Source: Halorhabdus rudnickae (GTDB taxonomy: Archaea; Halobacteriota; Halobacteria; Halobacteriales; Haloarculaceae). From it: DNA of 64,000 bases. The notes under the pieces were generated by a model. That model ran no database searches, was not told the origin of the DNA, and saw only the letters and a program-made list of their open reading frames with translations. How positions within the stretch are numbered: position 1 is the first letter of the stretch; the number at the start of each line of letters is the position of its first letter. Position numbers and translations under genes: made by a program. Below are positions 1-7,899 of this stretch, piece after piece. Location: assembly GCF_900880625.1 (NCBI RefSeq), contig NZ_CAAHFB010000001.1:1612001-1676000 (forward strand), read 5' to 3'.

Positions 1-1
1 G

Positions 2-703
2 GCCGGGACATCACTCGCCGAGGCTCTCGATCGATCGTTCGACCCCGTCCGGTACGTCGTGAGTACGCGCCTGGATGAGCCCCCCTCAACCGATCGACTG
101 GACGCGATCCTGGAAAGTTACCCTGACGTGACATGCAAGCTAGATCCCACTGTCGAGTGGTCCCCGGAGCTGATCGAGGCAGTCGCCGAGCGCGACGCCG
201 TCCGGACCCTCGACTTGAAAGGCCAGTACGCCCACGCCGATGTCCACCAGCCGGCGAACCCATCCCTCTACGAACGGCTCGTGAGGACCTTTCCGGGGGT
301 GATCATCGAGGACCCGGCCGTCACCGAAGCGACCCGTCCCTTGCTGGCCGATCAGGTCGACCGCCTCGCCTGGGACGTCCCCGTGGAGGGCGTCGAATCG
401 CTGGGTGTGTTGCCGTTCGAACCCCACTGGATCAACGTCAAGCCCTCCCGGATCGGAACGATCGAGGACCTCTGTGGCGTCGTCTCCTACTGCGAGGAGC
501 ACGGGATCGGGATGTACGGCGGTGGCCAGTTCGAACTCGACGTAGGACGCGAACAGATACAAGCGCTGGCGTCGCTTTGCTACCCCGACGCCCCAAACGA
601 CGTTGCGCCGAAGGGCTTCAACGACCCGGAGGTCGATCCCGGTCTCCCGGCGAGTCCACTCCAGCCTCCCGCAGCCGAGCCCGGATTCGGAGCGAGCGAG
701 TGA
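2..703 (+). CDS. Enolase-superfamily (mandelate racemase/OSBS-like) protein, C-terminal part
   Basis: The frame is open from base 2, so this is the C-terminal portion of a gene entering from the left edge; the GTG at 59 is internal because the reading continues upstream in frame. About 234 residues are visible. The segments CKLDPTVEWSPELIEAV, LDLKGQYAHAD, IIEDPAVTE, HWINVKPSRIGTIEDL and GMYGGGQFELDVGR follow the C-terminal barrel of enolase-like proteins: metal-ligand Asp/Glu strands, a KPSR strand and a final Gly-rich strand. Haloarchaea carry a protein of this type usually annotated only as enolase-like; the substrate is unknown. It ends in a Pro-rich tail. It converges on tsr3. Family assignment is fairly sure; function is not. 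Confidence 0.7.
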   Translation, partial: AGTSLAEALDRSFDPVRYVVSTRLDEPPSTDRLDAILESYPDVTCKLDPTVEWSPELIEAVAERDAVRTLDLKGQYAHADVHQPANPSLYERLVRTFPGVIIEDPAVTEATRPLLADQVDRLAWDVPVEGVESLGVLPFEPHWINVKPSRIGTIEDLCGVVSYCEEHGIGMYGGGQFELDVGREQIQALASLCYPDAPNDVAPKGFNDPEVDPGLPASPLQPPAAEPGFGASE

Positions 704-758
704 TTCCGCTGACGCCGGGATTGTGTCTCGTCTCCTCGTGATCACAAGGCTGGGTCTT

Positions 759-1259
759 TCAATCAGATTCGTCCGCGAGATAATCGTCCTGTACCGCGAC
801 GACGGCCGCCGAGTCCTTACAGGCCGCGTAGCGTTCGAGCGGTTCGGCGTTGAGCTCCAGAAAAGTATGGCCCCAGGTGAACTTCGAGAGGATCTCCTCG
901 GCCTGCTCGCGCTCGCCGAGGATGACAAGCGCGCCCGCGAAGGCCTCGACGGTCGACAGCTGGAAGGGAGTCCCGTAATTGACGGGGTTTCCCGCCACGA
1001 GGAACGGCAGCGAGCGCTGGACGCCCGGCAGGTCGAAGGCCTCCGTCTCGGCGGTCTCCCACGAGCAGTCCAGGGCGACCAGCCGGTCGTGGTCGGCGTC
1101 GGCCGGTGAGAGCGCTTGCTCGGCGAAAGGGTTGAGGACGATCCCCGGTGGGACGGACCGGGGCGAGCGGTGTAGTCTCGCCAGGTCGAAGCGGGCAAGC
1201 TTCCGGGCCGTGCACTTTTCGGGGTCGTCGTCGCCCTCGTAGCGGACGTGTAGCTCCAC
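759..1259 (-). CDS. tsr3: Tsr3-type rRNA aminocarboxypropyltransferase (DUF367)
   Basis: A 166-residue protein matching the archaeal Tsr3/DUF367 family. Tsr3 transfers the aminocarboxypropyl group of S-adenosylmethionine to a modified uridine of small-subunit rRNA in the P-site loop. Visible family landmarks are an N-terminal [18 protein letters not shown], the block [31 protein letters not shown], the substrate-loop block [30 protein letters not shown] (read in two halves), and [18 protein letters not shown]. The ATG at 1259 gives the usual length; longer upstream readings have no family similarity. It is divergent from the redoxin-like gene at 1336, the two sharing a 76-bp promoter region. 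Confidence 0.85.
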   Translation of the reverse strand: MELHVRYEGDDDPEKCTARKLARFDLARLHRSPRSVPPGIVLNPFAEQALSPADADHDRLVALDCSWETAETEAFDLPGVQRSLPFLVAGNPVNYGTPFQLSTVEAFAGALVILGEREQAEEILSKFTWGHTFLELNAEPLERYAACKDSAAVVAVQDDYLADESD

Positions 1260-1335
1260 GGAGAAGCATTTTCACGACGAGACAAAAGCAATACGGAGAG
1301 GCACGCTTAACACGGATGGGTCGCAACCAACGGAT

Positions 1336-2775
1336 ATGCTTCAGGTGGGCGAAAACGCGCTGACCTTCGAGTTGCCCGCCGTCCTCGAGGGGGACATCCA
1401 AACTCTCTCCCTCGAGGAGTACCTCGGCGAGCAGATCATCATCCTCGCGTTCTACCCGGGTGATTTCAACCCGGCCTGCGGCGAGGACAGCGGCCTCGAC
1501 GAACTCGACCTCTTTACGATGCAACCCGACGTGACGGTAATCGGTATCGCTCCCGATACGGTCTACAGCCACCGCCGGTTTGCGGACGCCTACGACCTGG
1601 CGATCCCGCTCGCTGCGGACACCACCGGGGAGGTCGCGGCGGCCTACGAGGTCGATCACGAGGACGAGTACGGCCAGGCTATCCCCCAGCGGGCGGTGTT
1701 CGTCGTCGATCTGGACGGTGTGATCCAGTACGCCTGGTCGACGCCGGACCCGTTGAAGGTACCCGACAGCGAAGCGATTCAGCGGGCAGTCGGGGATATC
1801 GGCGGCGATGCGACGGCCGTCTCGCGGTACCGCGTCGGCCACGCCCACTACGTCGAGGGGCGACGCGGATTCACCAGCGCGATGAACGCCTTCCAGGAAC
1901 ACGAGTGGATGGTCGCCCGATCGGACTTCCAGCGCGCCCGCGAGGAGTTCACCACCGCAGTCGAGGGGTTCGCCACGGCGGGGCGGTTCGTCGGCCACGC
2001 CGAACTCGCCGATCACTTCGAGCGCGCTCGGCTGAAGGCCAACGCGCTCTGGCAGGCCGCCGACTGGCTCGCTGACGCGGCTGACGCCTTCTCTAGTGGC
2101 GACGGTGAGGAGGGCAACGCCTATCGCAGGGACGCTCAATCCCCCTTAGAGTCGGCCCGTGATCTGGCCGAACCGCTGGAGCCCGACGACATCACCGTCG
2201 ACGGCGAGGTGTCGATCGACGCCGAGGCGCTGGCCGGAGAGGAGACCGCCTCCGCCATGGAAGCGATCCGGGCGGAGTTCGACGAAGGGGACGCGGCCGG
2301 CGGTGTGGAACTGGAACTCGGGGAAGTATCCCTGAACGACGACGAGAACGACCTCCCCAGTCACGACGGACCCGATACCGATGCGGCAAAACGGATCCGC
2401 GAGTACGCCGGCGTCGGGATGGATATCGGCGATCCCGACGGAGCCGGGGACGACCAGATCGCCGACGCGCTGGCAGATGCCGACGACGGACCCGTACCAG
2501 ACGATGCGGACGCCCGCTCGGAATCGTCTCACGGCGGAAACAAAGCCGGGGCAGACGAGACGGACCCCCGCTCGTCCGCCGACGAAGCGGTATCGGATCG
2601 AGAGCAGGAGACGGCCACCGACTCTTCATCGACGCCGCAGCCGAACAACGGGGTCGACGGACCCGATGACGGATCGCCGGAAGAGGAATCCGGAGGCGGT
2701 GCGGACGTGACCGAAGCAGAGATCGAAGAGATTGCCGAGGAACTGCAGTCCCAGGCCGGCGACGGGTCCGAATAG
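1336..2775 (+). CDS. Redoxin (AhpC/TSA-like) domain protein with long acidic C-terminal extension
   Basis: A 479-residue protein. Residues 1 to about 155 form a peroxiredoxin/BCP-like thioredoxin fold (VGENALTFELPAVL, ILAFYPGDFNPACGEDSG, VTVIGIAPDTVYSHRRFADAY, RAVFVVDLDGVIQYAW). The candidate peroxidatic cysteine is Cys48; the family motif PxxxTxxC reads P41-G-D-F-N-P-A-C48, so the conserved Thr is Asn. Residues about 160-260 look helical (YRVGHAHYVEGRRGFTSAM, ARSDFQRAREEFTTAVEGF) and resemble a TPR-like or four-helix domain. The last 200 residues are very acidic and low in complexity, probably disordered, ending in a short helix (VTEAEIEEIAEELQSQ). Typical BCPs have about 155 residues. Cytosolic; antioxidant activity is plausible, but the Asn and the extension argue for a divergent or structural role. 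Confidence 0.75.
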   Translation: MLQVGENALTFELPAVLEGDIQTLSLEEYLGEQIIILAFYPGDFNPACGEDSGLDELDLFTMQPDVTVIGIAPDTVYSHRRFADAYDLAIPLAADTTGEVAAAYEVDHEDEYGQAIPQRAVFVVDLDGVIQYAWSTPDPLKVPDSEAIQRAVGDIGGDATAVSRYRVGHAHYVEGRRGFTSAMNAFQEHEWMVARSDFQRAREEFTTAVEGFATAGRFVGHAELADHFERARLKANALWQAADWLADAADAFSSGDGEEGNAYRRDAQSPLESARDLAEPLEPDDITVDGEVSIDAEALAGEETASAMEAIRAEFDEGDAAGGVELELGEVSLNDDENDLPSHDGPDTDAAKRIREYAGVGMDIGDPDGAGDDQIADALADADDGPVPDDADARSESSHGGNKAGADETDPRSSADEAVSDREQETATDSSSTPQPNNGVDGPDDGSPEEESGGGADVTEAEIEEIAEELQSQAGDGSE

Positions 2776-2840
2776 AGCAGGGCTTCGCTCGACGGGTGCT
2801 GAGTCGCGGGATCCTTGTGTCCGGGTACCGTGGATCGACT

Positions 2841-3179
2841 ATGGCCCCGGAAGAGCGGATGGATCGCGTGCGGACGTACTATCGAGCGCTGGACGAGCAC
2901 GACTACGACTGCCTGGCGTCGCTGCTCTCTCCCACCTTCGTCCAGCGCCGGCCGGATCGAACGCTGCAGGGGCGCGACCAGTTTGTCCGGTTCATGCGCG
3001 AGGAGCGACCCGACCCCGATACCAGCCATCCGATCGACGCGATCTACTGTAGTGGCGACGGTGAACTCGCCGCCCGTGGCCGGCTCCTCCACGACGACGG
3101 CGAGGAGATCACTGCCTTCGTGGACGTCTTCGAACTCGGCGACGACGGAATCGAATCAGTGCGGACGTACACCCGGTAA
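2841..3179 (+). CDS. NTF2-like/SnoaL-fold small protein
   Basis: The start chosen is the ATG at 2841 (MAPEERMDRVRTYYRALDEH), giving 112 residues; an upstream ATG at 2796 adds a non-conserved leader. The pattern of an N-terminal helix RVRTYYRALDEHDYDCLASLL, then FVQRRPDRTLQGRDQFVRFMR, and later strands GELAARGRLLHDDGEEITAFVDVFEL, is that of the nuclear transport factor 2/SnoaL fold with a cone-shaped pocket. Haloarchaeal members of this fold are mostly uncharacterised; catalysis cannot be predicted. The gene ends 4 bp before the stop of the convergent membrane protein gene. Confidence 0.7.
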   Translation: MAPEERMDRVRTYYRALDEHDYDCLASLLSPTFVQRRPDRTLQGRDQFVRFMREERPDPDTSHPIDAIYCSGDGELAARGRLLHDDGEEITAFVDVFELGDDGIESVRTYTR

Positions 3180-3183
3180 TCAA

Positions 3184-3600
3184 TTAGTCCCCGTCACGTG
3201 GCCGGGTTTTGACAACTCGTTCGAGCGCGCCACGAAGCCATCGGCCTGTCTCCAGCATCCCCCAGTGGAACGCGACCATGTAGCTGACCACGAGGATGGC
3301 GGCCCGTGCGGGGAGATACAGCCACGACCAGCCCGGGACGAACACCCACCCGAAGGCAGCCGGCAGGAGGAACACTGTCACGCCCAGGAATGCGAGCGCA
3401 CTGCTGAGGGACGGTCGCCGATCACGGAGTTCCATCACAGCGAGGGCGACTGCCACCACCACGGCTCCCGCCACCCCGGCATCGAGGGCCAGGCTTATCG
3501 ACGCCCAGATCACGAGAAGTTTGCCGTATCCCGCCGTCTCGGCGGCGAGAAACCGGGTGATCGCGCCCGCCGTCTTCGACGCGTTCTGAAGCGACGGCAC
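3184..3600 (-). CDS. Small integral membrane protein of unknown function
   Basis: A 138-residue protein with about four hydrophobic segments: KLLVIWASISLALDAGVAG, VVAVALAVMEL, LAFLGVTVFLLPAAFGWVF and PARAAILVVSYMVAFHW. It has short basic cytosolic ends (RPRDGD at the C terminus). No catalytic or binding motif is visible and I recognise no named family. The ATG at 3600 is the only reasonable start. It lies convergent to the NTF2-like gene, with only 4 bp between the stop codons. Confidence 0.6.
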   Translation of the reverse strand: MPSLQNASKTAGAITRFLAAETAGYGKLLVIWASISLALDAGVAGAVVVAVALAVMELRDRRPSLSSALAFLGVTVFLLPAAFGWVFVPGWSWLYLPARAAILVVSYMVAFHWGMLETGRWLRGALERVVKTRPRDGD

Positions 3601-3668
3601 TACTACATTGTTTTCGGGTGATACTAATAGGTGTTCGGATATTGATGGTCCGCTTTCGGGCCGTCCCT

Positions 3669-3779
3669 TCAGTGGCCCTCGTCGTGCGGATTCAGCGTCT
3701 TGCCGTACTGTTCGAGGTGCTTGGTGTACGCGATAAATTGCGGCGCGTCCGAGTCGAGAAACCCTTGTGTACGGTCGTC
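3669..3779 (-). pseudogene. Gene-tail remnant A (C-terminal fragment of an unidentified protein)
   Basis: A minus-strand reading ending at 3669 gives FLDSDAPQFIAYTKHLEQY followed by GKTLNPHDEGH and a stop. It matches the tail of remnant B at 4893 (PRFIEHLEHAVQY, then NSHEQGH and stop), so both derive from the same kind of gene. Upstream the frame turns into Arg/Thr-rich nonsense, so only about 35 codons survive. I do not recognise the parent protein. The rest of 3601-3999 holds no gene I can support; a TATA-like atgatataag lies near 3919-3928. Confidence 0.45.
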
Positions 3780-3999
3780 GTGGTGAGGGTATGCCCGGCG
3801 ACGACGGCGTTGCGTCCGTCGAGACGTAGACGGGGTGAGCTGCCGGGATCGACGTTCCGCAGATGGTCCCTTCCGGCCGTGAATCTGTCGTTTGATACGG
3901 TCAGATCCACTTCCCTTCCAAATGATATAAGAGTCACGAGCGAGATGTGCCGACAGACCACTCAAATCGAACGGCAGTGAGGTGGTTACAGGGGATACC

Positions 4000-4821
4000 A
4001 TGACCGAAAACACCCGAGAGAATGGAGACGACGAGGCACAAGCTGGTGGGGGAGACGGAACCGTCGATTCCGCACCAAGCGAGGGACAGGCAGAGACACA
4101 GCCATCCGGTGAACAGGGGCAGTCGGAAGCACCCCGCCGTGAGGGAACGTCGGTGGACAGTCAGCAACAGGGCGGCGGCCAACAGCCTCCACAGGGTCGA
4201 CAGCAACGGGGTAGCGGCCAACAGCCTCCACAGGGTCGACAGCAACGGGGTAGCGGCCACCAGTCTACCGCAGGCGGGCAGCCAGCCGGCAACTATCAGC
4301 CCAGTACCGGGACGAGTCTCGATTCGAACGTCGCGGCAGCACTGTCGTATGCCTTGATATGGCTGTCAGGCCTGGCGTTTCTTGTTATCGAAGAAGAAGA
4401 CGACTTTGTCCGCTTTCACGCCGCCCAGAGTATCGTTGTCTTCGGCGGGCTGACGGTCGGTTACTTCGTTTTCTCGATGGTTTTCGTGTCGCTTCTGTTC
4501 TCGTCCGGAGCGTTCGGGCTGTTTCAGCTGATGCGGCTCCTCTGGCTCGGGGTCGTCGTGCTCTGGCTCGGATTGATGTACATGGCCTACGACGGTCGGT
4601 GGTTCCGTGTGCCGGTCGCCGCAGACATCGCCGATAACATCATCTCGGACCAGGGTCCCAGCGGCCAGCCGCGACAACCGCGTGGCCAGCACGTGGCGGG
4701 CCATCAGCAAGCCGCCGGTAACCAATCAGCCACCGATCAGCCCGCCTCACGTGGCCAGCAATCCGGACAGCGGACACAGGCCGGCGAACACGACCAGCAG
4801 CGACCGACACAGAACCAGTAA
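4000..4821 (+). CDS. Tic20-like/DUF4870-type membrane protein with Gln-rich tails
   Basis: The ATG at 4000 (MTENTRENGDDEAQ) is preferred over the in-frame GTG at 3982; it gives 273 residues. Residues about 1-105 are a low-complexity Gln/Gly/Ser segment. A central domain (about 107-205) has three hydrophobic helices: VAAALSYALIWLSGLAFLVI, SIVVFGGLTVGYFVFSMVF and MRLLWLGVVVLWLGLMYMAY. The acidic EEEDDFVRFHAAQS loop between helices 1 and 2 is typical of the Tic20-like/DUF4870 group, small membrane proteins of unclear function. A second Gln-rich tail follows. It sits alone, flanked by pseudogene debris on both sides. The tails contain a perfect 39-bp tandem repeat (separate entry). Confidence 0.7.
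   Translation: MTENTRENGDDEAQAGGGDGTVDSAPSEGQAETQPSGEQGQSEAPRREGTSVDSQQQGGGQQPPQGRQQRGSGQQPPQGRQQRGSGHQSTAGGQPAGNYQPSTGTSLDSNVAAALSYALIWLSGLAFLVIEEEDDFVRFHAAQSIVVFGGLTVGYFVFSMVFVSLLFSSGAFGLFQLMRLLWLGVVVLWLGLMYMAYDGRWFRVPVAADIADNIISDQGPSGQPRQPRGQHVAGHQQAAGNQSATDQPASRGQQSGQRTQAGEHDQQRPTQNQ
4175..4252 (+). repeat. Perfect 39-bp tandem repeat (2 copies) inside coding sequence
   Basis: Two identical 39-bp units, 4175-4213 and 4214-4252, are followed by a partial third copy (gcggccac). The unit keeps the reading frame and encodes a 13-residue block containing QQPPQGRQQRGSG. This is a recent in-frame duplication in the disordered N-terminal tail of the Tic20-like protein and is likely to vary in copy number between strains. 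Confidence 0.9.
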
Positions 4822-4892
4822 CCCGCTCGTAGCCGTCGTTTTTCGTGTGATGACCGTTCGGAACCGCGACAACCGCACCCGAGTTCGTTTCC

Positions 4893-5100
4893 TCAATGCC
4901 CTTGTTCGTGGGAGTTCATCATCGTCTCATACTGTACGGCGTGCTCGAGATGCTCGATGAACCGCGGCGTGTCTGGGTCGAAGGGCCGCTGAAGAGCCTC
5001 GAAGACCTTCTTCTTGTCCCAGAACTGCAGGCCGCCGATCGCGGAACGGCCCTCCAGATCGTAATAGTCCAGATTGTTTTCGTCAGATTCCGGGCGTCCA
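4893..5100 (-). pseudogene. Gene-tail remnant B (C-terminal fragment of an unidentified protein)
   Basis: A minus-strand frame with good haloarchaeal character reads SDENNLDYYDLEGRSAIGG, LQFWDKKKVFEALQRPFD, PDTPRFIEHLEHAVQY and ends NSHEQGH at 4893. Around 5100 the reading jumps to another frame (YSSVIVRTKAG), showing a frameshift. No complete gene can be built. Its last 25 residues match remnant A at 3669. The parent family is not recognised. It abuts the nitrite/sulfite reductase debris on the same strand, so the two may once have been neighbours. Confidence 0.5.
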
Positions 5101-5159
5101 GCCCGGCTTTGGTCCGGACGATGACCGACGAATAGTTGTCGCTGGACCCGACCGTGCCT

Positions 5160-5559
5160 ACCCTCAGATCCGCACAGTAGCCGGTGAAATCCGCAGACTC
5201 GTCACAGCCCTGGATCACGTCAACCCGACTTCGTCGACGGTCTCCCAAATCTCGTTCTATTCCTCACCCCCGTATTGGGCGGGTGCGGTGGCGGACTCCA
5301 TCGCCACCTCGCCGATCACCTGGGCTTGCTCGGGCGTGAGGTACCCGCCTGACACCTTTGTCCGCTTCATGAAGAAGTCGTCGTGCTCGCCGTGGGCGTA
5401 CAGCCCAACCCACTTCAAGAGTTCCTACTCGCCGCCACCCACCCGGTCCTCGATCTAGTCGAAAGAGAGGCCACCCCTCGCGTACACCTGGACGCCCTCG
5501 ATGACGCCCAGCGGGTGTTTCGCCTGTTTCCACTGTTCGACCGTATTCAGGGCGAACAT
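5160..5559 (-). pseudogene. Degraded ferredoxin-nitrite/sulfite reductase (nirA-type), N-terminal part
   Basis: Starting from a former ATG at 5559 the minus strand reads FALNTVEQWKQAKHPLGVIE, VYARGGLSFD-stop, IEDRVGGGE-stop, ELLKWVGLYAHGEHDDFFMK, RTKVSGGYLTPEQAQVIGEV and PAQYGGEE-stop. This is the N-terminal ferredoxin-like half-domain of haloarchaeal assimilatory nitrite/sulfite reductase. At least three in-frame stops are present. An internal deletion then fuses NEIWETVDEVGLT to VIQGCDESADFTGYC, the degenerate start of the siroheme/iron-sulfur region, where intact enzymes have a QGCGDSARN-like block. The siroheme ligands are gone. It cannot encode a working enzyme. Confidence 0.75.
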
Positions 5560-5800
5560 CTCGCGTGTGAGCCACGAGATCGATAGACGAGCGGTGCGTG
5601 TTCCAAGCGACAGTAAGGACTACGAACGGAGCGAACGGCGGTGCCGTGGGCAGTGAGTCTACCGGCGTTCATCCGACTGTCACGTGGTACTGGAACCACA
5701 CGGATAATCGTGATTGACACGGCGGTACGTGTCAGCACTCGTGGGTAGGGGCGAGGCGTGCCGACAGCTACGACGCAGGAAGGACAGTTCGAAGCGGTGT

Positions 5801-6934
5801 TCACTCGCCGAGAGTCAGTTGATCGACGACATCCTCGGGATCGAAGCGCTTGAGGTGGTCGTAGCCCTGGCCGGTGCCCAGAAAGAGGATCGGCTTGCCC
5901 GTCACGTGGGCGATCGAGATCGCCGCACCACCCTGGGGATCGGTATCGGCCTTCGTGAGGATCGTCCCGTCGATCTCGGCAGCGTCGTCGAACTCCGTCG
6001 CGCGGGTGACGGCGTCCTGGCCGGCGACGGCCTCGTCGACGAACAGCGTCATGTCCGGGTCGACGACGCGATCGATCTTCGAAAGTTGATCCATCAACCC
6101 CTCGCTGGTGTGGAGTCGTCCGGCCGTATCGCCCAGCACGACGTCCACGTCGTGGGCCTCGGCATATTCGACGGCGTCATAGAGGACGGCCGCCGGATCT
6201 CCGCCCTGTTCGTGAGAGATGTAAGGGACGGAAAGCACTTCGGCGTGCTCGCCGAGTTGCTCGTTTGCCCCCGCCCGATAGGTATCACCGTTGGCCAGCA
6301 CCGAGGAGTAGCCCCGGTCCTCGAGGTAGCGGGCGAGTTTCGCGATTGTGGTCGTCTTCCCGACGCCGTTGACGCCCGTGAAGACGATCACGACTGGTTT
6401 CTCATCATCGGCGATTCGCGCTTCGAAGTCGAACTGCCCGACGCTGATGACCTCGTACAGTGCCTCCCGGAGGGCGTCCTGAGCCAGGCTGCCTGTACTC
6501 TCCAGTCGGCGGCGCGTCTCCCCGACCAGGTTCGCCTCGACACCCTCGAGAATCTCGCCGGCGACGCTCATCTCGACGTCGCTGCTCAACAGCGTAAGTT
6601 CGAGTTCGTCGAGGTGTTCCTGAAGGTCGTCCTCGTCGATGACCGTCTTGCCGGTGGCAAACAGCTTCGCCCGCTCGGCGATGCCACGGTCGTCTTCCCT
6701 GGCGTCCTCGTCAGAGCCGTCTTGGGACGGAGCTACCTCAGCACCATCGTCGGGCTCCGTTTCGGATTGCTCTTGGGTTGATGACTGATCGTCCGTCTCT
6801 GATTCGGCAGGTACATCGTCGACGGGTTCCGAGCTGTCGCTCTCTTCTTCCTCGTCCGCCTCGGGCTCGGTCTCGACGTCTTCCTCGACGTCGTCGCTGA
6901 ACTTCCCGAGTTTCTCGCGCAATCCGTCGAACAT
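5801..6934 (-). CDS. ftsY: Signal recognition particle receptor FtsY
   Basis: A 377-residue protein. Residues 1 to about 85 form the acidic A domain (FDGLREKLGKFSDDVEEDVE, then Asp/Glu/Ser/Gln-rich). The NG GTPase domain follows: VIVFTGVNGVGKTTTIAKLA (P-loop), the I-box around ANGDTYRAGANEQL, DVVLGDTAGRLHTSEGLM (G3), ILTKADTDPQGGAAISIAH (G4) and FLGTGQGYDHLKRFDPED (closing loop). It docks ribosome-SRP complexes at the membrane translocon. In G3 the usual valine before DTAGR is glycine (VLGDTAGR). It is the last gene of the ribosomal operon, starting 3 bp after the pfdA stop, the conserved archaeal order. Confidence 0.95.
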   Translation of the reverse strand: MFDGLREKLGKFSDDVEEDVETEPEADEEEESDSSEPVDDVPAESETDDQSSTQEQSETEPDDGAEVAPSQDGSDEDAREDDRGIAERAKLFATGKTVIDEDDLQEHLDELELTLLSSDVEMSVAGEILEGVEANLVGETRRRLESTGSLAQDALREALYEVISVGQFDFEARIADDEKPVVIVFTGVNGVGKTTTIAKLARYLEDRGYSSVLANGDTYRAGANEQLGEHAEVLSVPYISHEQGGDPAAVLYDAVEYAEAHDVDVVLGDTAGRLHTSEGLMDQLSKIDRVVDPDMTLFVDEAVAGQDAVTRATEFDDAAEIDGTILTKADTDPQGGAAISIAHVTGKPILFLGTGQGYDHLKRFDPEDVVDQLTLGE

Positions 6935-6937
6935 CGC

Positions 6938-7408
6938 CTACTCGTCGTCGCCTTCCTGCTGTTGCATCTGCTGCATCTGCTGTTGCATCTGTTGCTGTTG
7001 CATCTGCTGGGCGCGCTGCTCGAGGTCTTCGCTCTCGGATTCGAGTTCCGCGATCTCCTCGTTGATCTCCTCGATGCGGTCGTCGATCGTATCCTGCTTG
7101 GATTCGAGGGTCTCGACGGCATCATCCTGATCCAGTTCGGCCGCGTAATCCGCGCCGAATCCGACGATGATCTCGTCGATGTCCTGCACTTCGGCGCGGA
7201 CGTAGGCATCCCCGCCCAGCGGGACCTGAACGGTCTCGCCGCTCTCGATGGCCTCGATAGCCTCCATGGCCTCGTCGATCTCAGTCTGCTCTGCGCGTAG
7301 CGACTGGATCTCTTCTTCGAGGGCTTCTTGCTCCTCTTCGATGGCCTCGATTGCCTGTGCCAGTTCCTGTAGTTGCTGCTGGCCGCCGCCTCCGCCACCG
7401 AGGCTCAT
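6938..7408 (-). CDS. pfdA: Prefoldin subunit alpha
   Basis: A 156-residue protein with the prefoldin-alpha plan: N-terminal coiled coil (QELAQAIEAIEEEQEALEEE), a beta-hairpin segment (GETVQVPLGGDAYVRAEVQD, IIVGFGADYAAELD) and a C-terminal coiled coil. It ends in a Gln/Met repeat (MQQQQMQQQMQQMQQQ) before EGDDE. Prefoldin is an ATP-independent holdase that passes unfolded proteins to the thermosome, which is also encoded here (16540). The start overlaps the rpl18a stop by 4 nt (ATGA), implying translational coupling. The Gln-rich tail is longer than in many homologues. Confidence 0.95.
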   Translation of the reverse strand: MSLGGGGGGQQQLQELAQAIEAIEEEQEALEEEIQSLRAEQTEIDEAMEAIEAIESGETVQVPLGGDAYVRAEVQDIDEIIVGFGADYAAELDQDDAVETLESKQDTIDDRIEEINEEIAELESESEDLEQRAQQMQQQQMQQQMQQMQQQEGDDE

Positions 7409-7578
7409 GCGTCGACCCCCTCGATGTCGACCTGCGTGCGCTTCAGCCCGTGTCGGGAGCCGAACTCCGCGAGGATGTGCTCTTCGGCGACGTTCTCGTT
7501 CTCGGCCTCGATCTGCTTCTCGAAGGACTGCCAGCCGTCGCGGGCCTGGAAGGACCCGGTGACTGTGAATTCACTCAT
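7405..7578 (-). CDS. rpl18a: Large-subunit ribosomal protein L18Ae (LX)
   Basis: A 57-residue protein beginning MSEFTVTGSFQARDGWQSFE and containing AEEHILAEFGSRHGLKRTQV, the signature of archaeal ribosomal protein LX/L18Ae. The longer reading upstream to 7899 translates the hairpin-rich insert and is not real; the ATG at 7578 gives the normal family length. It is followed with a 4-nt overlap by pfdA. In relatives eif6 directly precedes this gene; here 321 bp of repeats separate them, so this gene probably needs its own promoter or read-through. Confidence 0.93.
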   Translation of the reverse strand: MSEFTVTGSFQARDGWQSFEKQIEAENENVAEEHILAEFGSRHGLKRTQVDIEGVDA

Positions 7579-7899
7579 ATCCGGGAATGCGGTGGTCGAC
7601 GGGGAAGTATCTTCCCATCCACCTTTTCCTGTGGGGTCGCTGAAGCGACCTCCCTTGCAAAAACGTGGGCGAAAAACATCCGGACCCTCCCTTCGGTCGG
7701 GTCCGGTGACTCGCCTCGCTGCTCGCGGCTGCACCGCTCTCTTGTTCCGAGGTCTCACTGCGTTCGCCCTCGCTGCTCGCGGCTGCACCGCTCGCCTTTT
7801 CGAGATCTTCCCTCGGTCGATCTCGCTGCTCGCGACACTCGGCGTCCGCTCAACGGCGATTGCTGAACCGTTACCGACACCCTCGCAAAATGCGGGCAC
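7579..7899. repeat. Hairpin-rich repeat mosaic inserted in the ribosomal operon
   Basis: This non-coding gap holds a perfect 26-bp direct repeat (7714-7739 and 7768-7793; cctcgctgctcgcggctgca then ccgctc) with a shortened third copy at 7822-7834. It also has three perfect hairpin stems: gtcgct/agcgac (7636-7649), ggaccc/gggtcc around tcccttcggtc (7682-7704) and cgagat/atctcg around a similar loop (7801-7825). It reads as an accumulation of short mobile-like haloarchaeal palindromes. No gene is supported here; a TATA-like stretch near 7606-7612 could serve rpl18a. Confidence 0.7.

Noticed and set aside
5714-6781. 355-codon plus-strand frame opposite ftsY
   Set aside because: Shadow of a clear SRP receptor gene.
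7579-7899. 107-residue N-terminal extension of rpl18a
   Set aside because: It translates repeat DNA; the ATG at 7578 gives the family length.
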